Positions 13,430-25,675 of a DNA stretch of 64,000 nt are shown one piece after another. The DNA lies in NCBI GenBank assembly GCA_038373885.1, contig JAWZYV010012358.1:186001-250000 (forward strand), given 5' to 3'. Position 1 is the first letter of the stretch; each line of letters starts with the position of its first letter. Below the pieces are notes generated by a model, which was given only the letters and a program-made list of their open reading frames with translations, was not told the DNA's origin and searched no databases. The DNA comes from Cheiracanthium punctorium (Eukaryota > Arthropoda > Arachnida > Araneae > Cheiracanthiidae). Both the position numbers and the translations under genes were made by a program.

Positions 13430-14600
13430 AAAAATGCTATAATTTTGACTCTGACGTGATGTAGAAAATTTTTTGTGCAGTGCAGTTATACATCTTCATA
13501 TGAAAAGAATCTTATGCTTAAAAGAAGCCCCCAGGGCCTCTCGGAACGGGGCCCAAAAGTTGGTCCTTAAGCCTAATTTATTCAATTTCGAAGGATTGGT
13601 ACAGGTAGCGCCGACTTTCCATATGAGAACTATTGGCATGCAGGTGTAGTATTAACCTAGTAGTTTCATATTATGAAAAAACATTTTTTGAAGGTACAAC
13701 TGTTTCAAAGAAAAATCCCAAAAAGTATCTGCCTATTCGGGACATTCACTGGCACGCATGGGGCATTTAAAACATAATTCCTTTAGATTATGCTACATGC
13801 AGGACTTTTAGCTTATGTTCCTCAGGAATAGTGTAGCTTTCAGTGGGAAAATCTTTAGAATCAGTTCAGTAGTTACAGAGATGTCCACATATATCGTTAT
13901 GTATTAGAATGTACTAGAATGCTCTTGAATATCCCTGTGAAAGAACTACTCATGCATGAAAGGCAGCCTATAACACTCAGGAACTACTTATGCTACATGC
14001 ATGAAAGGCAGCCTATAACACTCAGGAACGATGTAGCTTTCTATCAGTGAAAAAAGTTTTCTAATCGGTTCATTAATTACACAGATCCCCCGTACAGCGT
14101 AATGTAATTCTTATGAGTGCCCCTGTAAAAGAACTATTTGTGATATATGGAGGATATAGTTGTGATATATGCAGAATAAGTTAATTTTCAATATTGCTAC
14201 AGTCGATTAAACTTCTAAAAGTAACTCCGGAATGCTCTATGCCTGCCAGTGGAATGTCCCAAATAGGCAGGTACTGTTGGGGATTTTTCTTGGAAACAGT
14301 AGTACCTTCAAAAAAATGTTTTTTATGATATGAAACTAGTAGGTTGGTACTATATCTACATGCCAATAGTTATCATGTGGAAAGTCGGCGCTACCTGTAA
14401 CCCAGTGCAATCCTTCGAATTTGCATAAATTAGCGTTAAGGGCATATTTGGGGGTTAGCACTATATTTGGGGCACCATACCGAGGGGCCTGGAAGCCTTC
14501 AAAAATTTTAAACATCCTATTCACTTTATGTGCAGATGTATAACTGCACTATGTAATTTTGATTTCTACATCACGTTAGAGCCAAGATTCAAAGCAAAAA
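13430..14600. repeat. Fold-back element with inverted arms of about 350 bp
   Basis: The sequence at about 13440-13770 is the diverged reverse complement of about 14205-14585. Shared blocks include AGGTAGCGCCGACTTTCCA with its complement at about 14380-14396, CTATTGGCATG, and the stretch around the GACGTGATGTAGAAA block. The loop of about 430 bp contains a 45-bp tandem duplication (13951-14030). No coding potential is seen. It is probably a non-autonomous fold-back transposon, but its true ends and target duplication could not be set. Confidence 0.7.
13951..14030 (+). repeat. 45-bp tandem duplication
   Basis: The word CATGCATGAAAGGCAGCCTA starts at 13951 and again at 13996, and the identity continues through AACACTCAGGAAC. 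The shift is exactly 45 bp, indicating a recent local duplication inside the fold-back loop. Confidence 0.9.
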
Positions 14601-14999
14601 TACATGTTTCTTATAAAATGTATTTTTTATGAAATTGGGGTATTTGGGGGGCCTTTATTTGGGGACTCTGACTTTCTAGGAATGAATTTTCAATTTGAGA
14701 TCTTAGTATTCAAGGTACGTTATCAGATAAAAAGAAAAAATTCTCTGAAGCATATCACTGACAGTCACAGTCGAGACAATAAAGTGGCAAAAATGGCCCT
14801 CCGTTATTGCTATGTCACTCCTCTGGGATACTTTGACCACCCATAACTCCAAAACTAAAAGAGGAGAATGACAAATATTTCAGATTTGCTCTTTCGAATT
14901 CATGAAATTCTGTGAGGTTCATGGACACTTTTTTTTTCCTTTTTGTGCCTGATTTGCTCTTGAAATGCCTCTTAAAAAGAATTTTTCAGGTATTCTTTT

Positions 15000-15188
15000 T
15001 TTCAATTTGATATTCCTTACTCGCATCTTCCTGTGTAACTTTAAATAGCCTGTTAGCGTTAAAAGATTTCTGTACTTCTGCTAATGTGCCAATTCTATAA
15101 TTTGTACTCCCACAATGCGAACGGAAATTCACGCCTTTCGAAAATCTGCTTTACATACTAACCCGCCAACAACGGGTACTTCAGCTAG
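15000..15188 (+). mobile_element. Helitron 3' terminal fragment
   Basis: The sequence ends with a small hairpin (ACCCG, loop of 7, CGGGT; 15161-15177), then ACTTCAG and CTAG (15185-15188), followed by T. A GC-rich hairpin about 10 nt before a terminal CTRR, inserted before T, is the diagnostic Helitron 3' end. The same terminus closes the two larger elements at 45799 and 57545. The left limit is uncertain. Confidence 0.65.
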
Positions 15189-18100
15189 TAATAATAATAC
15201 TATCATTATTAATAAATCGGAATAAAAATTGTCAAGAATGACAGGAAGGAACAAACTGCTAGAATGCCACAGACCCATCTCCCACACACAAAAATATACG
15301 AAAGCTTTAAATTTATAGTCCCGCATTGTTTTACATAGAGAAGTTAAAATAACATTCTAAGATAAAACGATAAAAAAAATAAAAATAAATTTTTAAAAGG
15401 TGATGTCTGAAAAATTTCAAGTGGAATGTGACATCTCATGAAATTTAATGTATAAACTGATGAAGATATTTATGATATTTATAACCAATTTTTTGACAAG
15501 TAAGCAAGCAAGCCATCTGTAAAAGATGATTTTAGAGTATTTATAGGTTATCATGCTCAAAAATGACTTTATAGCCGTTTTCACCATAAGATTGCAAAAC
15601 AATTTTTCAAGATAAATAATTTTGTAATAATAAACATTTTAATGCCTTAAATTATTCTTTTAGACATTTATCTTAAGTAGCACGAAGAAATAGACTTGCA
15701 AAATAGAGCACCAGAAAATATTTGAGTTATTTTAAAATTTTGTTACACTGAAAATTGGTAAATCATGGTAAAATATCAAGTGCATGACCAAAAGCAGATC
15801 AAGCATGCAACTAGTTATACTCAAATATATTTTCTATTTTATAAATATAGAATGGAACACACTTGTATTTTAATTTTTAGAGATAAAATAATTCTCTTTT
15901 CTTTTACCTGAAACTGAAGAAGATATAAAGAAACCCTTCGATGAAGAAGTTAAACAATATTTATATCCAAATTTATTAAAGAAAGCAAAGGTAACGAAAT
16001 GTTTTAATTTAAAATGCGTTGTCTCTTTTAAATGTTAAGTGTCTTTAAAAATATTAACATAAAAAATTATATCTGAAACTCACTAGAATTTTGTATCTCC
16101 GAATTTAAACTTATATTTTCACAAAGAAAAAATGTACACGGTTAATACACGTATTTCGAAATTTCACCATAAACTATTACTAATTAGCTGCAACCTTTCG
16201 TACTATAAATAAGTGCTCATACTGATCAATGAATCCAAATAATGGCAAACCCTTTCTCTATAGAGAGGTTGCTGCCAAAGTAGAACCATTTCATGGTGAA
16301 ATGTTTGACTACTTCTATAACCAATGCATATCTTTAATTACATGTGCATTTTCGATTATTAGACATCTACCAGACTATAATACATTTCTGCATTTATTAT
16401 TTACATATTTTTCACTGTAACGTATGCATACTTTAGTAGAAAAAATAAACATCCTCATACAGTTTTAACAAAATGCCAAAAACATCGGGAAAATGTTATT
16501 AGCACATGGAGCAAAGTTTCCTTGCATTTATTGTAGTGCTTTTTTTAAGAAATAAAGCTATATAGAAAAAGCAACCTTAGAATTTTGCCTTTTTCCTGGT
16601 TAGTCATGAGGTTATTCGTGAACTTATAGCATTTTCTAAACTTCACTCGAATTAAAATTATTTTTCATTGCATTAATTTTTAATCATTCGGTCTAAATTC
16701 CCCTGGATTCCTTTAGCTTTGTTGTAAACAAAAGCTACATTAAAGAAATCTGAAAGTTCTAAGTTGTGGAATATTTAATTTGAAAAAACGAAACATAAAA
16801 TTTCAATAATTTGCTAAATGTTTAAAAACAAACGTTAAAAAATTATATAAATGTATTTCTTTTCTGTTTGATGCTCTCGAAAGTAAAAGCGAACACGAAT
16901 GATTAAAAAAGAAATAGAAATGATTAAATAATAGAAAACATTTAATATTTTCCTCTTTCCAATCAAAATTTAATAAAATTCTTTCAAAATGAAAACGTTA
17001 TTATCAGTTTCATTTTTCCAGATTTAAACTTAGATAGTCAAAAATGGGTGAAACTATTGTTAATGACATGTATTCGAAGAATTTTCTATTATCCTAACAA
17101 ACTTCCCATCGATTGAACATTCCAGATAGTAATACAAAAGTTCCAGGACGTTTCTAAAATAATTATATTTGATCATTGCATGGAAAGGCAAGAATGTGGA
17201 TCTCAAAAGTTATCAATTATTTTATTGTATTCTGTTTAAATTAATTTTCCTGCATTTTGCTAGCAGATTCAATTTATTTTACTGCAGTTTTGAGTAGACA
17301 CGTGGAACACAAAAAGATGAAGGAATGTTTGTTCATTATTTCTCTTCTCATACCAAGACCGGTATATATTTCACGTAATTAAGGACATTTTGAACGAAAA
17401 TAAAAGGTAATTTTTTTTAATGAAAGGAACATTTAAACGGAAGAATGATTTATTTTTAGATGAATGGAATAGACTAATAATTTGTTTCATTAGAGCAGGA
17501 ATCATAGAAATATTTTTGAAGACGGAGCATTCATTTTCGCGATTTTTTTTTTACTGTTGTTATAAAATGAATAAATAAATTGAGACGTATTAAGATAAAG
17601 AACCTATGTTTTGGGTGTAAACGTTAAATTGAATTTTGTTGCATCTTACTAACTCATTGTAATAAAAATAACGTTTGGCGATTTTATTGTAATTCTAAAT
17701 TTATTACAATGATTAAATAAAATAAAGTATTATTCCTATCATAGAAAAAGAAATAGCGAAATGAACCAAAGCAACCGAGCAACGTTTAATTTATTTATTT
17801 TTACATTTAAGGAAGCAGCAATTTTACGTTACTTGCTTTGCGTTTTAAAGAAAAATACAATCAATTTTCTGAATCAGGAAAGCTGTTAATACTATAAACT
17901 GAGCTATTACCTATTTATTTAAAAATTGCTTCATATTTTACTTACCAAGAATGTACTAATGTTTTGCTTTATGGTTTGAAAAAGTATTCTTTTTGAGCCA
18001 TGTTCACATCTTTTTCTCTTAATTCTTACTTCCCGCTTAATATATCAGATTTTTTAATTAAAAATATGTAGAAAAATTAATTTCACGGAAGAAATATTTA

Positions 18101-18500
18101 CCTGAAAGCAAGCGAAACTTTGCAAAAGCTGTTTCAAAAAGGACACAAAATGCGTCAGTTTTGCTTACAACTTACAGTAGTATATAAAATATGTCATTCT
18201 TCAATAACTGATAGGATACTTTGACATTCATTTAAAAGTATTCCATCATCAATGACTGCCATCATCTAAAAAGAGTTATCTGAGAAGTACTTGACTTCTT
18301 TTTACGTATACTAAATTATACACATTTTTATGCACTTTACGTAAACCTATTTCACTCGAAAGTGAGATATGGTACTTCAAATGTACAGATTCTATAACAT
18401 TAGCTTTTATTAAAATGATACATACGTATTATATTGGCAGTGCTCTAAAACAAAATGAAATTGATTTTTCACTTGAAATCAGGAGAAAAGAAATCTTTTT
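15189..18500. other. AT-rich DNA; one weak exon-like segment
   Basis: At about 15917-15990 (plus) a short open stretch reads ETEEDIKKPFDEEVKQYLYP and ends at AAAG followed by GTAACG, a donor-like site, after a pyrimidine tract. It is too short to assign and may be chance. Nothing else in this interval looks coding. Confidence 0.25.
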
Positions 18501-18520
18501 ATAACAATGCTTTCTTTTAC

Positions 18521-18935
18521 TTCGTACAAGGAAAACTGCTCATGGCTTTAATGTTTTGAAACTGTTGCCGTTAAAACTTAAATCTATGGGGTTTTTTTCG
18601 TTTGCCCTGTAAAAGATTTATTAATGTTGCATTCACTATTTTCGAAGATGCTTTTGCAAATTCGAAAGTATGTATATTTTTTTTTCTTTGAAGTAGACGA
18701 ACGAATTCGACAATTTAAACAGTGGCTGTCCATAGACTCCAAAATCAGCACCTGGATATTACGACAGTCCTTAATGCGGCTAAAACTTTTTAAGTTATGG
18801 GAGATACGTCCATGCACACATACGAACGTACAGCCATTTCTAGGAAACATTTCAAAATGGATTCAGGGAAGGTTGAAATGAATATTTTCTTCAAAATCTT
18901 GATACATTATTACAATAATTCCTTTACTCTGTACA
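18521..18935. repeat. Short relic bounded by GTACAAGGAA words
   Basis: ACTTCGTACAAGGAAAA (about 18520) and ACTCTGTACAAGGAATT (about 18925) resemble the palindromic end of the repeat family at 22838-22864. The interval may be a diverged short member of that family. Confidence 0.35.
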
Positions 18936-20327
18936 AGGAATTGAAACGATTTGTCCTCTTTTGCTTGAGATTAATGATCACTCATTCTGGTGCCACGACA
19001 CTTGAAAGATACTGTCTTCTTATTTTATAGAGGATTTTAACCAAATTTTAGTATCCAGATAAATATTTGATGCCTTAAAACTTAAAATGAAATGCTTGTT
19101 TTAAAAAATTTATAGCTTTTGGAGGTATATAATGGCATGAAGGTTGTGTCATAGATACAAACCCACCAAATTTTATTTCTGTGGAAACATTTTCTTCCGA
19201 TATTTTTTATCATAAATAATCTCGAATACATTACTTGAACAAAACTTGTAGAATATAGAATATGTTTGGAACTTTTATTGCGTTCGGTAACATTTTTTCA
19301 CTCATTTTTCTTGCGTTTTTACAATCTTAGAAAAAATTATTTATGCCAAAGTTTTAAAAATACATTTATGTAATTATTAATCATGATGTTTAATCAATAT
19401 TGCGAAATATCTCAGAGCAGATTTGATATTGAAAATATAACTTTAATATTAATTGTTACATACAGTTTTATTTCTTTATAAAACAGATTTGCAGGTTTGT
19501 TTTTAAATGAGCGCAGTACATAGAACTAACAAAATACTTTATCCCAATTTTCCTCCAAATATAATACTAAACTAAATATCTTCGATTATGTTAACCCTAA
19601 GGCTCCTACGTTCTTTAGAAGAAAGTGAGAAAATAAAAATTACCTACTGTTGTAGTAAAGATCAGCTATTCTATAGAAAAATCTCCCCTTATGTATCCCA
19701 GAATACTAAAGTTAGAAAAAAAACATGTTATACATAGCAGCAAAAGCTTAGGACAACAATTTACATATTGTTCTTTGTCAAATTTTTATCGATATCATGG
19801 GTCATTGTTGTACTTACTCTCAATTTTATTTCTGTGTGAGAGTTTTTTTTTTTTTTTGTCGCTTCTTCTTTTGAAAATAGATATGAGCAAAGTACAAAAG
19901 AAGTATTATGGGCAATATTGATCAAACTTTTCTGTTTCTTTTGCCACAGTATACTGCGTATTTTGTTCAGACAAAACTTACTCTTGGAGTTTTTTTTAAC
20001 GACTGCATTGTTTTAATGTAAACGACTAAGATAGAAAAAAATCTTTACATTTTCTGATTTTTCTTTTTTTTTTCACCGTGAAGACTTCTTAAAAATTAAG
20101 TAATGACAATTCAATATTCAATAGAATCGTCAGGAAACTATTCGAGCTCTAACTACAAAAGCATAAAAACTATCATTTGTGAAAATTTCTAGAATGATTT
20201 CTATACTTCTAAAGTCCCAGATCACGTCGCGAGCAACATTTTACCACGACAATAAACTGAATAGAGTAGCTTTTGAACAATCTTAAAATGGTGTGCAATA
20301 AATACACTTTACATACACTCTTAATAC
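18936..20327. other. AT-rich DNA, no gene recognised
   Basis: Only homopolymer-rich AT sequence and chance frames are seen. Confidence 0.4.
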
Positions 20328-21455
20328 TGTTACGAATTACCCGCAGTTCTGGTGTTTAAAATAGTTCCAAATTCGTATTCTAAGCGTCAAATAATTACAT
20401 TTTGCCTCTTGTTGCATCAAAATCGGTCGACTGGAATCGGAGATACGGAGGTTTGGGTTTCCCCATTCATTAGTATGGCGTTTCTAGAAATCTCGAGAAA
20501 TATTGGTCCTGGGCCATCGCTAAACTCTTTTGGGAACGTGTTTTTGGCGCCAAATTTGGAGATATTTCGCTAAAAGTCGCTACGCTTGGCGACATTTTGG
20601 TCATTTGGCGTGACTTTCCCAATGGGACTTGTAAAGTTAGTTTTTCTGCATTACCATGCATACTAGCCTAATATTTCTCTTCTACGACGTAATAAAAATT
20701 CCCGCTTTATGTGGAATCTTCAAGAGATACATTCTTCTAGAATCTCCTTGTAGCTTCTTCGTCACCTAAAAATAAAGGTATGACAGGCAACCCCAGTCAG
20801 TGTGGAACGAGCTTCCGATGAGTACTCTGCTTTGCTCTGCGAACTGTGCGATATTTTCGCTTGATTTTTGAAGCTTGATTTTTAAGTGCTGTGTGTAAAT
20901 TCTTCATTGCCGAGTCTTGAGGGACTGTTTGCGAAATCCGTCGTATATTTCCACAGAATTTTTGTCTGTGGAAGTGTTTTATTTTATGGGAGAAATACAG
21001 TATTTGTGAAAGTTTCTGTACTAAATGCACTGCTATAAGCACATTACTGTCTGATTGTGCTTGTGAATTTTGCACAGCTGATTGTTCGACGACATTCTAG
21101 AAGTAATACAGTTAGTGTTCCATCCTGACAAGTGGATTCTTTACTAGAACTTTCTTTACCTACTGGACTTCAGAACGACGAACCCAGGAAACAAGCAGTT
21201 TTCTGGACCAATACGATACTTGAGCAGAATTTGAATGGTTCAATAGCGCACAAGCAATTTTTACCGATAACCCAGCTGGTCTGGCCTATACCTTTTACGA
21301 CTGTATTCACCTCGAACCCTGGATAACAACAAACACTCAGTAGACGCTGAAATTGGTTCAAACGGTAATCACTTAACTGGAATTAACTGCACAGAAAATC
21401 GGAGTTCAGGTCATGAAACTCAGCCATGCTTCAGAAGTAGGTCTTGCACGTCTAT
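20328..21455 (+). mobile_element. LTR-retrotransposon fragment: LTR plus leader (probable)
   Basis: A candidate LTR of about 803 bp begins TGTTACGAATTACC at 20328 and ends near CCTGACA at 21130. TGTTACGAAT is a common start of arthropod Gypsy-group LTRs (from memory). Inside, an AATAAAGGTA box at about 20770 is followed about 25 bp later by CCCAGTCAGTGTGG, which looks like a TATA-like and Initiator pair. After 21130 the sequence stays GC-richer to about 21455, compatible with a leader or gag start, then breaks off. There is no second LTR, so the copy is truncated. The exact 3' end of the LTR is uncertain. Confidence 0.4.
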
Positions 21456-22864
21456 TAAATCAAAAATATTTTTGGTACACTCAATTTAATCTTATTTTGT
21501 TTGAAAGAGATAAAATAATGCAGTAATACTAAGTTTAGCGATTTATACCCAAATAGTTCCGATATCGCCAAGCCTGGGTTCAGTTTGAAAGATTTGTTTT
21601 TGACACTTAATTTGGTCTTATTTCGCCAAAAGCCGACGAGCTTGAGATAGTTTGCCAGATTTTAGGGATAGCCAAATTAGTAACTGACCTCAGACATTCA
21701 ATGAATTGAATGTATCCATAGACCTTAATGTGTTTAAACTCATTTGAGTGACTCTGTAAATAAATTACCCAATCGATTGCAATCAAAAAAGGTATGTACA
21801 GTTAGATGTTACAGTAGTTCTAAATATAAAATTTCAACACTTTACAGTTAAGAGTTTTACAGTTATGCGAAATACAAAATAATTTTTTACGCCAAATTTG
21901 GTGATATTTTGGCAAAACTCGCCAAGGTCGATGAAAAATGGTGAAATTTTGGGAATGAGCCAAACAATCACCGACTACAGACGTAATATATAGAAGATGT
22001 CCGTGGACACTAATGTATTGAAATTCTTTTGGGTGGTCCAGTCAATAAACTCTCCAGTAGATTGGAAACAAAAATCGAGATGCACGACTAGATGTTATAA
22101 CAATCATATATATCAAATTTCAACGTTCTACGACTAATAGACTTTGAGATATGAGAGTTAAATGCATACACATGTACACCAAAACTCTTCAAGCTTGGCG
22201 ACTTTTGGCGTAATTTTTCAGGGAGACATGTGACCGTAGTCGGACGATTACCTAAGTACATGGTAGGACGGTATTGTGCTTGAAATGGATGAATGTATCT
22301 GAAACTGCCATTGACCATAAGGTGTTGGAAATCTTTTGGGTGTACCTGTAGCAGAAGTTTAAATGATAAAGACATTATTTTCGTTGGAGTAATTCATTTT
22401 GTAACCTTTAACAACATATATCACTTTTGAGTCGTTTGAAATAGCCTAATACCTCTAAAATACGCTTTAATAAATTTCTGCCCATAGAGCGTAATGTATT
22501 TAGAATCTTTTGGGTGGACCCGTAGATAAACTGTCCCGTCAATTGGAACCAAAAGGGGGGGGGTGCACAACTAGATGTTACAATAATCCTAAATATATAG
22601 TTTTAACATTTTCGAGATATGCGTGTTACATACCCCGTACGTTTAGACGGTATCATGGAAAAACTGATGAAAATAGACTCACGCCGGTCAAAATTAATTG
22701 TAGATGCATTTATGTGAACGTGCATGTTAGCGTACAGTGAGATGCTGCGCAGAAATTCTTAAAAGTAAATTTAGAGAAAGTCAAAATTGTTTTTTTCGTC
22801 GAAATCTGGATCCCGAAAGTTTTCGCCATCACAGTACTTCCTTATACTCCGTACAAGGAAATAA
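20380..22864 (+). repeat. Dispersed tandem-repeat family, copy 1 (plus orientation; proximal part uncertain)
   Basis: From about 21780 to 22640 the block repeats phrases such as CTTTTGGGTGGTCC, ACTAGATGTTACA, CCCATAGAGCGTAATGTA and TACGACTAATAG in direct order. It ends at 22838-22864 with a near-palindrome (ACTTCCTTATACTCCGTAC followed by AAGGAA). The same phrases occur reversed at 47521-49060 and again in plus orientation at 62930-64000. It is non-coding. The part left of 21460 shares only GCCAAATTTGG-type words and overlaps the LTR fragment. Confidence 0.65.
21888..21985 (+). repeat. Single copy of the about 88-bp GCCAAATTTGG unit
   Basis: The unit runs from CGCCAAATTTGGTGATATTT through CTCGCCAAGGTCGATGA to CCAAACAATCACCGACTAC. 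It is present once here, about three times at 48570-48840 (reversed) and four times at 63020-63385. Confidence 0.7.
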
Positions 22865-23199
22865 AAATCTACTTTACTGCTACCGTCTTATACGATCTCG
22901 AAATAAGCAGTTGCACTTTATATGAAATTTTGGATAATTTACGTAAATCTCATTCTCTATTTGCAATTATATTCTTGTAAATTTATGAAGGATTTCTGTT
23001 CCTGAGAGTAGCTGACTCTTGATATACGGAAATTGTCCTGTTGATTTCAAATGCAAAGAATTTGTGTAACATCCAAAAGTTTCAAGTAAATGTACAGTAT
23101 TTTTTAGAGTTTTTGACGAATAAACTTTTCAGTTTTATCCCTTATCGTCCCGTTTCAACCTAGGTTGAGTGGCTACTTGTTCCGAAACTTTCTCTCAGG
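22865..23199. other. AT-rich DNA, nothing recognised
   Basis: No feature seen between the repeat-family end and the next MITE. Confidence 0.4.
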
Positions 23200-23203
23200 T
23201 TAA

Positions 23204-23491
23204 CCCTTTAACGCGCAGTGTTCTCGCTCTGGGAACTCCAAACTCTGACGTTTTGACAGTTGCCAGTCACGAAGAATAGATTTGATTTTTATAAAAATAG
23301 TTGCGGGTGACATAGCTCCACACGAGAATCCTTTAAAAGCCCCTAAAAAGCACGTCATTTCCCGTAAGAAAATGGTCACGATTATTTTTAACGGCACTGA
23401 TATCTACTGAAAAATGGAAGAATGCGAGAACAGCCGAATAGATTGCCCAATGCTGAAAAAAGGGCAGCCGTTGCCTTCGCTCGACTTAACT
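23204..23491. mobile_element. piggyBac-type MITE, copy 2, truncated
   Basis: It begins CCCTTTAACGCGCAGTG directly after TTAA (23200-23203) and matches copies 1 and 3 up to the start of the internal inverted repeat (CTCGACTTAACTA), where it stops. The second half, including the right terminus, is missing. Confidence 0.8.
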
Positions 23492-25257
23492 ATTTTAATA
23501 TTTAATCTATTTTAATATTTTTTTTATATTAAATGAGAGAAAAAAATGAAATATCATTATAATTTGTGTCATGATTTTGACAGTTACTTAAAACATTCTC
23601 TTTTTTTAAATTTATACTTTCTGATTCCATAATTGTTTTTTTAACATGCTTAGTTAAAAAATATATATATGACTTAAAATTTTATGATAATCTTATAGAC
23701 GTTGATTTTAAGAATTTATTTTACATTTACTTTACACTATATTTGCAAATATATTACGTAGGTGGTCCGATGTGTAACGTGACAAGAACTCTCACGGGTG
23801 CGCATGTGGTTTGCCGAAAAAGAGCTTCATTTTAAAAACTTTTTTTAAACTTATATTTATCTTTCCAGTTCATGGTTAAACGCAAAACATGTAACTGAAA
23901 ATTTTAAATTCGATTTTTTTTTGCGTGTGTGTATGTGTAGATATTTATCTAGACTATAACTAAAGCTTTTAGATTTACTGAAATTTGTTCTGAAACATAA
24001 ATTCAATTTATGTATTGAGCTTCAAAAGAAATATAACACTGGAAATGACAACCTCATTGTGTAAAAAAAGAAATACGTTTATAAGTCAATATTATAAATT
24101 ACCAAAATTTAGCTTTTAAAAATATAAAAGTTTTATTTACTTTCATGACGAGAAATAAATTCATCAATTGTCCAATTTACTTTAAAGTGAAAAACAGTCA
24201 GACACAAACAAAATGTTCGAAATATGTTGTTTAAAAAACATTTACAGCTAGTTTTTCAAAAGTTTTATCCTAAATTACTGTTTGTAAATTGAAAACACTT
24301 TAATGAAGCAGAAGTTCTTCTGAAAAACAAAACGAAAGCACGTACATATTTAGAACATTCCTTTTTTGGATCTTAATGACAGAGTAAAAACCCAATTAGG
24401 GAGATTTATATAACGTAAGAACATTTAACATATAATCCACTGAAAAAGTGGGCCGTGTTTTTTACCACTTCCTCGTTTATGTCATTGCATAAAAATTTTT
24501 AATGATTGAAAATGAAGATTATAATTTCTTTAAATAGTTTTTGTAATCGTAATATTTCTAGAATTATTGCTTCTGTTTTTATATGAAATAATTTAGAATG
24601 TGAGCTATTCTGAAAAATGCGCTTATGATTTTCTTGGAACACAAAACATTCACGGAACATTTGCAGATAATAATTATTTGACTATCTTTTTGAAGTTTTA
24701 CAAAAAGTAATGAGAAATATAAACGATGTTTATGGGCTTGTACTATAACTATCGAAAAAGCTCATTAATTTGTTTTATATATATTATTCCGTAGGGTGAA
24801 ATCAAAGCAATTAAGTTTAAAATGTCAAAAAAGTGTTGCTTAGTAATTGATCATTTTGTGAAATTCGTGTCAGTTTTTATGTGTGCCCCTGTAAAAGAGA
24901 AACAGATTTTGTGCAATTTGTTCTCAATTGCAATTTTCCCTTGTAAATATGAAAGATACACATAAATCAAAATTTCGTTTAAAACTACAGAGAAGAGAAA
25001 ATGTTGATAAAGTACACTACTTTTCAAATGCATCGTGCATTATTACATTAATTTGGTTGTTGTTGTTGTTCTAATAGAAAATAATCATTTAAGCACCCCT
25101 TAAACAAGTAGTGCTTATTCACAATAATATTCGTCTAACTATTGTGTATGAGTTTATTGCAAATATAATACAAAGAGATCCTGATTTTGATCATTTAGTA
25201 ACTTTCTTTTTTCTTTCTTTTGCACTCAAACAATAGACCTCATGAATAAAGGAAATG
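23492..25257. other. AT-rich DNA, no gene recognised
   Basis: No supported feature. A short TTG microsatellite is at about 25055-25070. Confidence 0.4.
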
Positions 25258-25675
25258 CAGGGTGTTCATTATTAGATTCCCTGTTCAAAGAAATGTACAG
25301 AAAAAATAATGGTTGGGACGTTACCAAATTTACAGGAAACCTCAATCATGGGACAGAGATCCGAATGGCGGGGGATCACCACCAGGTGGTGTTCGACAAT
25401 ATTTTAATGCAAATAAATCATACAAATTAGCCTTCTCGAGCGAAGAAAGCAAAAGAATTTGTGAAGCATGCTTTGTAACTACGTGCGGCGAGGGAATTTT
25501 CATATCAGAAACTCTAACATAATAAAACGCCACCTAGTGATGATTTAATGAACTTTTTTGCAAAGCAAATTTCACTCCCATCGTTTCATGTAGGTTTCGT
25601 GGAAATCTGGCAGCATTCCGACCGGTAGTTTTCGCTGTACGCCATTCTGAATAGGAAAACTATACGAACGCCCTG
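25257..25675. mobile_element. Possible mariner-like MITE
   Basis: The left end CAGGGTGTTCATTATTA and the right end read inward CAGGGCGTTCGTATAG are imperfect inverted repeats typical in form of mariner-type termini. The interior has no transposase. The match is short and a TA duplication is not clear. Confidence 0.35.
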
